From assembly GCA_946803715.1 (NCBI GenBank), contig CAMPET010000045.1:33341-49086 (forward strand): a stretch of 15,746 nucleotides of DNA. Direction: 5' to 3'. How positions within the stretch are numbered: position 1 is the stretch's first letter; the number at the start of each line of letters is the position of its first letter. Position numbers and translations under genes: made by a program. Positions 1-7,900 of the stretch are shown here, piece by piece. The notes beneath the pieces are model-generated. The model made no database searches. It saw only the letters and a program-made list of their open reading frames with translations, and was not told where the DNA came from. This DNA comes from Beroe ovata. Its lineage: Eukaryota; Ctenophora; Nuda; Beroida; Beroidae.

Positions 1-10
1 CCCCCCCCCC
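1..10. repeat. poly-C run at the window edge
   Basis: The window opens with ten consecutive C. It is a low-complexity tract with no other visible function. Homopolymers of this kind often mark a position where read length or assembly is uncertain. Confidence 0.8.
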
Positions 11-71
11 TCTGAGCCATCCTTTGGTATCCAAATTCGAAACAAACATGCTGGTTTACGATCTACCATTT

Positions 72-364
72 CACCGTTTTCTCGATGAGAAAATTCCTTC
101 AGATTCGTAATCTACGGTCAAAAATAGGCCGGATACACATCTTTCAATGTCTTGCAGCAATGAACCAATTTTTGGCCATCCATGAGTTTGGATTGTGTTT
201 CCCCCAAATCACCCAGTTGCACATTCGAATCCATGATGGACGAAATGACGAAAAAATTTTTGCATGATTTTCATGAAAATACCATTGATTCCTACGTATT
301 TTTGGACGCTGAATCGATTCCTGATAAATTTTTGGGTCTATTTTGCTTCCCTCCAAGTCTATTG
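72..364 (+). repeat. diverged direct duplication, unit 1
   Basis: This segment resembles 409-702 in the same orientation. Shared anchors are ATTCCTTCAGATTCGTAATC (92 and 438), GAACCAATTTTTGG, and the block ending in GGCTTCCCT or TGCTTCCCT. The copies are offset by roughly 340 bp and have many substitutions and small indels. Minus-strand reading frames are interrupted differently in each copy, so this looks like decayed DNA rather than a gene. Its homology to unit 2 reaches into the last coding exon of the left minus-strand gene, so it may be a pseudogenised copy of that gene's 3' end. Confidence 0.7.
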
Positions 365-386
365 TTCTGAGTCAGAACAATAGACT
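356..386. repeat. 31-bp perfect palindrome with central TGAGTCA
   Basis: Two 15-bp arms (AGTCTATTGTTCTGA and its exact reverse complement) flank a single central G. The centre contains TGAGTCA (368-374), the consensus for AP-1/bZIP dimers. It lies where duplication unit 1 ends and unit 2 is about to begin. It could be a hairpin formed when the duplication arose or a bZIP site; only the symmetry is directly seen. Confidence 0.75.
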
Positions 387-408
387 ATGAACGAACTACC
401 TAATATTT

Positions 409-702
409 GACCGTTTTCTTGATGAGATAGCTCCACAATTCCTTCAGATTCGTAATCTACGCTCGAAATTGGGCCTGATAGTGATACACATCATTCTGTC
501 TCGCAAGAGTGAACCAATTTTTGGCGATCCTGACACCAAGAGTTTGGAATTTATGTGCTTCTCCATTTCACCCATGACAAGCGAAAGCATTTTGTGCAAT
601 TCTCAACTTCAAAGAAAAATTTATCGATTCCTGCATATTTTTGGACAGCGAATTGATTGCAAAGGGAGTATTGTGAGCCTATGGGGCTTCCCTGAGGCAT
701 TG
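409..702 (+). repeat. diverged direct duplication, unit 2
   Basis: Second copy of the 72-364 segment, starting with GACCGTTTTCTTGATGAGA against CACCGTTTTCTCGATGAGA. Its right part overlaps the 3' end of the last exon (621-779) of the left minus-strand gene, so the C-terminal 20 or so residues of that gene model lie in duplicated DNA. Confidence 0.65.
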
Positions 703-779
703 ATCGAAATCCTCACAAAAACTTTGGATTGTGAGCTAAAGTTGGTGTTCAGGATGAAAGCCATGCACTCGATGAAAAG
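621..779 (-). CDS. left gene, terminal exon (C-terminus uncertain)
   Basis: 159 nt, opening with LFIECMAFILNTNF and closing at TAA. The last third overlaps a diverged direct duplication, and a GTGAGG after codon 21 could instead act as a donor. The intron before it is only 42 bp, close to the lower limit for spliceosomal introns. Confidence 0.55.
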   Translation of the reverse strand, partial: LFIECMAFILNTNFSSQSKVFVRISINASGKPHRLTILPLQSIRCPKICRNR

Positions 780-1602
780 CTAGGAGTGAAAGTAGATGTC
801 ATAACTCCCTGTATTTGATACCTGGTCAGGTGGAATTTTCAGGTTGAGTCTCGAGGATGTAAAGATTGCCCAGAGATGTGCATCGTCTTGGAAACCGTTG
901 GGAACCGTCTCTTTTCCCTTCCCCTCATGAACTTGGCTCGATATCAGAACTTCTACAAAACTGCGACAGGGGAAGACATTGTGAGTAAATGCACGAGTTG
1001 AGTGATGTTTTACTCTCTCCTCCCACGACACCACTCAACCCTTGACTTACTTCTCGAAAGGATTTCCATTCTGTGGTGTCACATCAGAGCAGTCAGAGTT
1101 TGTGTTGAACAGGAACGGCTTGAACGTTGACACTGATGCTGAGGAGAGCACCATTACACTTTCGTCAAGAAATTACCAAGATATCTGTGTTGCTAATTGC
1201 ACCATGTTGCTAATAGCACCATGTTGCTGTTAGTACCATGTTGCTATGGTTACCTGATATTTCCCCCGCTGACCGGTAGGTGGAGTTGCTGCGTGACGTC
1301 GCGTGAGACCTCACGCTCACGTTGTCGTACGCCTCGTACATCTTGTTTATGTGTCGGAGTTCCTCCTCGCCACGCGGCGGTCTGTGTCGTGATGACGACG
1401 TGCAGGAAACCCCACTGTCACTGTACACCGAGCCGCGCGTGCTCAACTCCAGCGCTTTCACTTGCTCTGCAAAGTTATTTATATTACACGAGTCTCGTTA
1501 CCGAGCAACGATTAGGATTGCGGAGTGACCGGCCGCTGTGGCTTACCAATGCTGGGGTCAGAGTTGAGGGAGTTGCGAGAGTCAAACTTCTCATCTCGCT
1601 CA
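621..1602 (-). CDS. unidentified multi-exon gene (3' part), five exons
   Basis: Reconstructed on the minus strand by joining exons with GT..AG borders and matching phases: 1602-1547, 1466-1254, 1138-1051, 960-822 and 779-621, ending in TAA at 623-621. Donors are GTAAGC, GTAACC, GTAAGT and GTATCA. Acceptors are CTTTCAG, TTTGCAG, CCTCAG, TCGCAG and TCCTAG. The four junctions are phase 1, 1, 2 and 0, and the reading stays open for about 217 residues. The N-terminal half is Ser/Arg/Glu-rich and disordered-looking (SRNSLNSDPS, RSHATSRSNSTYRS, EEELRHINKMYEAYD). The C-terminal half looks folded and beta-rich (FVEVLISSQVHEGKG, DDAHLWAIFTSSRLNLKIP, LFIECMAFILNTNF). I do not recognise the family. The first exon seen enters in phase 2, so more exons lie upstream, not found. 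An in-frame GTGAGG in the last exon is an alternative donor, so the true C-terminus is uncertain. It is head-to-head with ataxin-2. Confidence 0.68.
822..960 (-). CDS. left gene, fourth exon seen
   Basis: 139 nt, phase 2 in and phase 0 out. It reads FVEVLISSQVHEGKGKE and continues to NLKIPPDQ. The acceptor is CTTCCCCTGTCGCAG. The alternating hydrophobic pattern suggests beta strands. Confidence 0.7.
1051..1138 (-). CDS. left gene, third exon seen
   Basis: 88 nt, phase 1 in and phase 2 out. It reads SVSTFKPFLFNTNSD and onward to GNPFE. The donor is a perfect GTAAGT. The 115-bp intron before it carries repeated AGCAACATGGT words. Confidence 0.66.
1254..1466 (-). CDS. left gene, Ser/Arg-rich exon
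   Basis: 213 nt encoding 70 complete codons, from QVKALELSTRG to RSAGEIS. It contains EEELRHINKMYEAYD, a short likely helix, followed by RSHATSRSNSTYRS. An internal ATG (MKAL, 1461-1459) could be read as a start, but the clean acceptor just upstream and the phase match to the preceding exon argue that it is internal. Confidence 0.66.
1547..1602 (-). CDS. left gene, first exon seen
   Basis: 56 nt, entering in phase 2 and leaving in phase 1. It encodes ERDEKFDSRNSLNSDPSI. It has a CTCACTTTCAG acceptor and a G|GTAAGC donor. The upstream partner exon was not located. Confidence 0.6.
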
Positions 1603-3159
1603 CTGAAAGTGAGATTATTCAGCCAAATTGTACTACTAAATAAGTGAATATTCGCGCTGATTTGTATCCTTGTAGCAATGTAGCATGTGTCGCGCTCTCT
1701 ATGATGAATAAGTGTGTGATTGACATGTAACTGCAATTGTCACGTGACACATTGTTAACAGAGAAAGTGACAAACAATAAGCAGAACAAGGAGACACAGT
1801 GTTTTTTGTTGTGTGCTTCACAAAACTGTGTTAGCCGCAAAAACACAATGATTTACAGCTGATGTAGTGAGAATGTCCATTATGATCACTATGATCATTG
1901 AGAATGTAATCATGTCGGATTATTGATGGCTATTGTATTGCCACGTGCACTGTATGTTGCTTGGTAACGGGTGGGGAACTAGTGATTCACGTGTGACTAT
2001 CGGTGTAATATGTGAGACCATAGGTGGCTCTCTGATCGTGATAAGGCGATTGATATTTCCACTGGTTGTAATTATGCCAATGTATGAGCCGCTATAATTT
2101 CTGAAATTCAAATCAAAGCAACATCAAAGCTTGACGTTGAACAAATGTTAATATTGTTAAGTTAAGCTTCATACAGAGTGTCTACTTCTACTGAATAACA
2201 TGTCACGCATTGTCGTATGTGAATCACATTGTGATCAGAGTAAGTTACAAGTAACTCACTCGGCTAGATCAAGATGGAATTGTTACTCACATTTTGTTAG
2301 GTGATTGCCGAATTCTGTCAAAAATCGTCATTTTATCAAAGGCAATTACAACGAAACGCAAAATCGATGTCAGGAAATGAAAATTGAGTCAGATCACTGG
2401 AATTAAATAATCAGCCTCGCCTTAGTCGACGTCAGAAAATTGTTTTCAAAAACACATTAAGTCAGTGGCTTTAAACACTACGACCAGACAAGCAAGCATG
2501 CCAAGCTTCAGTCTAAACTATCCATAATGTCATGAGATAGCAACAAGCTACTTGCTTGACATGTTTGTTCTTCATATGGCAAGAATATTACACTACTTTT
2601 GAATCAGGGGAATAGTTAAAGCGCTTTCAGCAGCATTCAGTTTAAAAAGTATGAACCATGTGTAAATAATTGTAAAAATAATCGTTGGAATATATTTAGA
2701 AACAGTGGTACCACCCATTTGGTAGTTTTTTAAACAGAGATGATCAAATAATGATGTCATTGATGATGCATACAGCTGTTATGATTTTTATCGACAAACA
2801 AGAATTTCAGCAATTAACATACCTTTTAGTGATCAGGTCCGTCTGCTTCCTTGCTATAGCAATATTTGACACCATAGCACTAGGACAGTCATAGTTTGTC
2901 ATGGTTGTTATTTCCACTTTAAATGGATAAACAATAACTATCCCTTGGTCTTGTTTATTGATATAATATCAATCAACGAAACCAAAGGAGTTTAATGAGA
3001 CTACGACTTAGCTGATGATTTATGTTTGGACTTTGATACAATGATTATCCCATTACATCTACCATATGTTCATATATCTAGTATCTACTTCAAATCTTAT
3101 AGCAATGATCATCAGAATTGTACATGGTGTGCTTTGTGGACTGGATAAACTTGGTTCAT
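1603..3159. other. intergenic stretch, no gene recognised
   Basis: AT-rich DNA between the left gene and the tRNA-like repeat. ORFs here are short and lack codon structure I would trust. It should hold the missing 5' exons of the left gene and possibly the promoter and 5'-UTR exon of ataxin-2. A GTAAGT-type donor near 2240 and a short exon-like frame at 2291-2314 (minus) were seen but are not supported well enough to call. Confidence 0.5.
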
Positions 3160-3230
3160 GGTCCAATAGTTCAGTGGATAAGAACTGTTTCCTTTTGTCA
3201 GAAGGTCTCTAGTTCCAGTCAGACATGCCA
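3160..3230 (+). repeat. tRNA-like sequence, probable SINE head or decayed tRNA
   Basis: TAGTTCAGTGGATAAGAAC forms a perfect tRNA D-arm (GTTC paired with GAAC) and matches a pol III A box (about 3168-3178). AGTTCCAGTC (about 3211) resembles a B box, at tRNA-like spacing of about 43 nt. The anticodon stem pairs weakly, and the T stem and acceptor stem do not pair, so this is not a working tRNA. A tRNA-derived SINE or tRNA pseudogene fits best. Confidence 0.45.
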
Positions 3231-3371
3231 AACTAACTTTGACATATTCCAATTTCCTTGCTAGTCATGCAGCTTGTATATGACTTAATAGATTACTAGA
3301 ATTATGTACACAGCAGTATAATTTGAGTTCAGTGTCTAAAGATTAACATAATCGATTTCTAATTATCATGC

Positions 3372-3413
3372 AAAGGTATGAAAACTCCATGAAAAGGTAT
3401 GAAAACTCCATGA
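3372..3413 (+). repeat. two-copy 21-bp tandem repeat
   Basis: AAAGGTATGAAAACTCCATG occurs twice head-to-tail with a 21-bp period. It is a recent, perfect local duplication in intergenic DNA. Confidence 0.8.
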
Positions 3414-3488
3414 GATTGAATTCTGCCACATTGCAGTTATATGAGTTTGCCATGGAATTGACTAGGACTTGAATTGTATGCTTTTGAT

Positions 3489-3538
3489 TTTTGGCATGAC
3501 CCAACTGCAAGACTTTTGGCATGAATCAACTGCAAGAC
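3489..3538 (+). repeat. two-copy 25-bp tandem repeat
   Basis: TTTTGGCATGACCCAACTGC and TTTTGGCATGAATCAACTGC, each followed by AAGAC, lie in direct tandem with a 25-bp period and two mismatches. Confidence 0.75.
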
Positions 3539-3811
3539 TTCTCTAAAAAAATAAATAAAGATGAAGAATGTATTTGTCAGTCATCTATAAAAGATATATT
3601 CAATATTATTCAAGCCATCAATGAAAAAATATATTACTTGACAGAAAAAATAATTTTAAAAAACAGCGAGGATACAGCACAGGATATGACTGCGCGCGGC
3701 GCGATATAAATGACAAAGAGTAAAGAGGAATAAAAATCTTTTTTCATGTGAAAATTCTCCCATACGTGTGTAACGGGACAAGTTGCGTTGTCAAATTTGC
3801 ATAGGGCTTCC

Positions 3812-3905
3812 GCTACCGTTGGCGTTGTCTGGCTGATGCAAGCCGCGAGAATAAGTTGCGCGCGCGCAAAATTCTCAACAGGGTCTATATCATCGATCGA
3901 CAATT
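3812..3905 (-). repeat. dispersed GC-rich repeat, left copy
   Basis: CGTTGTCTGGCTGATGCAAG and, further on, AAATTCTC...ATCATCGATCGACAA match the reverse complement of blocks at 13829-13887 and 14013-14065 in the same order. The copy stands out from its AT-rich surroundings by runs of CGCG. It is one side of an inverted pair flanking ataxin-2. Confidence 0.65.
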
Positions 3906-4043
3906 ACCGTTGGCGCCGCGCAATTGTAGTTGCCAAGGATAAATTTTCGACAGCTGTGAGGCCGCGGATGCGAGGAAAAATTATGATATTTGTCAAATTA
4001 ATTACGTACATAATTGCTCTGCACGAAGGCGACGCGACACCAT

Positions 4044-4152
4044 TGAAAGGTTTCCCTTACCGTCGGCGCCGCCAAATAATTGTAATTCTTGCCAGCTGCG
4101 CCCACGGATAGAATCCCACCAGCAATGGTAGGGAGAAATCGAAATCCTACAA
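4044..4152 (+). mobile_element. degenerate relative of the TTGTAGGAT MITE
   Basis: The left side (TTTCCCTTACCGTCGGCGCC) and right side (GATAGAATCCCACCAGCAAT, then GAAATCCTACAAG) match the left and right halves of the intact MITE at 13914-14002 with substitutions and extra internal sequence. A third TACCGTTGGCGC word near 3907 suggests more fragments. No clear target-site duplication was found, consistent with an older insertion. Confidence 0.5.
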
Positions 4153-4879
4153 GCGACACATTTGTCAGAAACAGAGGTCAGATTAAATCTGACACCTGTG
4201 ATTTGTTTTACTGGTAGTGCACCTTTAAAGAATGGATTCGACCAGTTCATATCAATTTTATTTGCTGCTTCTCACCTGAGCTTTCAGCTAACATGGGTAT
4301 GCTGGTATGCACTGCCACAGTTTTTGTTGACACTTTGTTATCATGACACAGCTTTGCATTGATATAAGTGGATGTGCCACTGTAATATAAAACTTTAATT
4401 TGTTATCACTGTTATCATTGATGGTGTATTATCTGTGTTTTCATTACTCAAGCTCTAAATAAAAGGCTGAGTTCTATTTACTCATCTTGTTCATTATGTT
4501 TTCTCTTAAAAAGTCGGTTTGGGGATCTTTTAGTTGGCTCGGTGGATCATTAAGTTGGTGGATCATTAACATTGGTTTTGAAGAATGATGCCTTGTAGTC
4601 AAATTTGAATTATGAGATCATGATAACACACAAATACAAATAATAAACAATTTTCATGAGAACAATATGTGAAGTGAAATATCAGTTTTGCATTGACTAA
4701 CTTGGACCATTTGTCAGTCATTCACCCTTTCCTTGCTTCTTTAATTTCACTGTGCTCCTCTACCAATGACTGAATTTTGAGGTGTGTGTGACAATTATAA
4801 TTTAAATTCCGTACCTCTATCTGGAGGTGACTTAAGATTGTCAAAGCTTCATCAATGTTGCAAATTGACCAATTTTTGT
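4153..4879. other. ataxin-2 upstream region, no gene recognised
   Basis: AT-rich sequence with no convincing ORF, TATA box or CpG-rich promoter. An AATAAA near 4457 has no gene ending beside it. Because the ataxin-2 start codon follows a splice acceptor, this region may be 5'-UTR intron rather than promoter. Confidence 0.4.
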
Positions 4880-4889
4880 TCTTTTTCAG

Positions 4890-4962
4890 TTCCATGTTGA
4901 ATTAGGATGAGTAATAAAAACAGACAAAGAAGAGGAGGTATTCAGAGCAATCACAACAACTC
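4890..4962 (+). CDS. ATXN2: ataxin-2 exon with start codon (CDS from 4907)
   Basis: The acceptor CTTTTTCAG ends at 4889. The exon has 17 nt of 5' UTR, containing an out-of-frame ATG at 4893, then the ATG at 4907. It encodes MSNKNRQRRGGIQSNHNN plus two bases, with a strong GTAAGT donor. The upstream acceptor shows that transcription starts further 5'. The start is chosen because it opens the only frame joining exon 2. Confidence 0.8.
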
Positions 4963-7900
4963 GTAAGTTTTAACAATTCATGTTTCCATTCTAGGATAAT
5001 ATTGATTTTGACTGCCCTTCAGTCTTCCAACAGTGGTTCAGGATAGAACTTTCTTCCCCTTATTTGTTTTGAAGAGATGATTAAACCTTGTACTGATCAG
5101 AAAAGCTATGTTGGTTTCATCCCTACTTTTGAAACACAAAATTTTCATACCTCATAGCATTTTTTGATAATTTTGATTTGTAAAACACGTGTACTGCTTT
5201 CTGTACTTGCTGCATGAGTTGAGTGTTCAATGATATCAGATTCCCTATCACTCTCATGACTAAATAGTGTGTTGGATTGTGTCGTTTAGAGTTAGAGTCC
5301 TGTTGTGGTATCATGCAATTTGATGGGTTTTCTAGTAACTAATCATCCCACTCAGTAGAGGAGCAGGTGGTTACAGAAACAGCAGGGGCGGAACATTCTC
5401 CAGAAACAACAACAGCAACTCCATTTCCCACTCAAACTCGTATAGAGGGGATAGTAGCAGGGGTGATGTTCCCTTCAAACCTGAGGGCATCTACCACAAT
5501 CACTCAGTACTTGCGGCACTGTCTCATCTTGTGGTGAGTTTGTAACAGTGAGTTGAGTGATTGAGAGAATATGGAATACTGCTGTTAAATGTTTAGGTAT
5601 TAGTGTTGTTAATAATAATGCAATATTCCAGGGAAGGACTGTCTTAGTCAGGACTAAGAATGACGGCATGTATGACGGGATTTTCTGTACCCTCTCACCA
5701 AAGGCAGCTTTCGTTCTGAAATGCGTACACAAACTTGAGAAGAAAGCTTCAAATGGCGTGAACGGAGTAAGTCCAATAAATCGATCTAGGAGGGACAAAC
5801 TCTTGGTTATTTTCAGACAATCTAAATCTGTCATAGTTTGTCTCATCCCTGTCAAATTCAGAACATAATCCAAATAAAACCAGATAGCTTCGCTGAGTCC
5901 CACTAGAGACGACCTCAATAAGGAACTTGTGTTCGATTTCAAGGATATCATCTCTATCAGTGGCAAGATAGAGAAACCTAAACCCGAACCCAAAGGTATT
6001 ATTGAAAGATGAACATTGAACAAGTGTATTATAAACTTGAGTTATGTGGTGTCACTATTCCGCTCTTGCTTACGCGCATTCTAATTTTAAAGCAGCACGT
6101 GCAACTCTGATAGCACTCCATTTTGTGACGTACAAAGAAACCAACAACCAACTCATATTATAGATCCCCGATTAAGACAGTATAACTGAGTAAATTGTAC
6201 CGCATTGCACCCAGAAACAAACATTGCACTCAGAAAACACTTAACACTGTGTAGGAACGAGAACCCATATTGACGGCACAGACTAATCTGTGTCAATATT
6301 CGTGGTAATGCAATTCCGTTTGTTTACCGAAAAAGCAAACTATAGATCTTTTTTCAGACAAGTTCCTCGTGGACTCTGATGTGGGTCGGCAGCGACTGTC
6401 CAAAGCCGAGCCGAAGGAATTGCAGCGCTGGGAGGGCGGTGACGATCAGCTTCTCACTGACATGACGCTCGACTCCGGATCAGCAGTGAGTACTATAGTG
6501 TATACTTCATGTTAAGTTACCCAGGTACTGTGTTTTGCAGCCAGGACGAGTTATTGACGACCCCCTCCCGGGGTCAGACTATACCCACGAGGGGAATGCA
6601 GCAAGAGCAGTGTATACGATAATGTATACATTGTGTATACAATAATGTATACATTGTGTATACAATATATACACCAGTATATATACCAGTGAACCCCGTT
6701 CACTGGTCCGACAACTCTCGAGGGGAAGGAAAATGCATTGATAAGAGTGTATACAAGAGTGTATACAAGAGTGTATACAAGAGTGTATACAAGAGTGTAT
6801 ACAAGAGTGTATACAATGGTGTATACAAGAGTGTATACAATGGTGTATACAAGAGTGTATACAAGAGTGTATACAATGCCGGTAACGAGGGATACATCTC
6901 ACTGGGAGCATATTGGTTTCCACCACGTCTCCAATGTTATGGATTTGGGGAACCGTCAACTTCCCAACTTCCAGAATACCCTGTATGTCGTGAAAACCCA
7001 GCTCAGTTACTCAGAAATTGGGGTTTTGCTTGGGCGACAGCACGGCGGGGAAAGGGATTCTTCCTTAGATCTAATACAACACGTCTTGTGAATTGCGACC
7101 AAATTCCCCGTTCTGCGAAATCTTAGAGCGACAGATTTCGTGAATAAGCAGTACATTTTTCTCTACACAATCCTCCATCTGAGAATTCTGTAGACAACCC
7201 AAGTAGACTGCAGTAGCAGTTTTTGTGATGCTGTGAATCATGAGCTCCAGCCTATAAATGTTGTATTGATGAGTGTGCTTTTGAGTAGCACTACACTCTG
7301 AATAACTTGCAGAAACTATGACTATAAATCTATTAGTTGAAAACCCGTATTTTCTCGTCCGTATCCACCCCTTCTCTCGCGCGCGCTGGCTTGCTGCGCG
7401 TCGCAGAGAATTAGACTACAAAATGTTAGCATTCTAATTGAGAGGACGTTTTTGTATGGAAAGGACCCCATTTGGCGCGCAGGCATGTGCGCGCGCTGCG
7501 CGTTTTGTCACGTGACGAATAGGCCGCTTTTGAACTGCCACTTCTTTAAAATGTGGCAGTCTCACTATTGTGATAGTACCTGAACCATCCATTTGTTTAT
7601 CTGCAGCCATGCACTATCTGCAGGGTAACGGCTGGGCATATGAAGACATGATACGCACCAACGAGGAGAAGTTCAATGTACCGAGCTTGTTTGACGAGAG
7701 TTTAGCCGAGTATACCGTCCCTGTGCCAGAGTGTGACGAGGAAACCAAGAGGAAAGCAACCGCACTCGCAGAGGATATTGAGAAGAAAGTCACGTCCAAT
7801 GTCCACATAGCAGAGGAAAGGGGGCAGATCGTTCCTATAGATATTACCGAGGAGGACAGGTGAGTGACATGTGACGTATGGCGGCGACATCGCCTGTCAT

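Noticed and set aside
469-783. 104-codon plus-strand ORF
   Set aside because: The homologous frame in the duplicated copy (72-364) is broken, and the ORF is antisense to a supported exon.
1197-1643. 148-codon plus-strand ORF
   Set aside because: It overlaps two minus-strand exons with good splice borders and reads through their introns. The minus-strand model is better supported.
2291-2314. Possible 24-nt minus-strand microexon (TTTTTGACAG acceptor, GTGAGT donor, phase fitting the left gene)
   Set aside because: Too short to judge. Matching signals of this kind arise by chance in several kb of AT-rich DNA.
3634-4362. Several 60- to 107-codon ORFs
   Set aside because: They lie within GC-rich dispersed repeats and a degenerate MITE; the stop-poor frames follow from CGCG runs.
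5475-6023. 182-codon minus-strand ORF
   Set aside because: It is antisense to ataxin-2 exons 2-4 and crosses their splice sites. The plus strand has clear Lsm homology.
6745-6876. CRISPR-like regular spacing
   Set aside because: The 12-bp units are contiguous with no unique spacers, and the genome is eukaryotic. It is a minisatellite.
6579-7126. Long ORFs on both strands of YKSV, RVYT, CIHS and LLYT repeats
   Set aside because: These come from a stop-free 12-bp minisatellite whose period is a multiple of three, inside an intron. No independent coding evidence.
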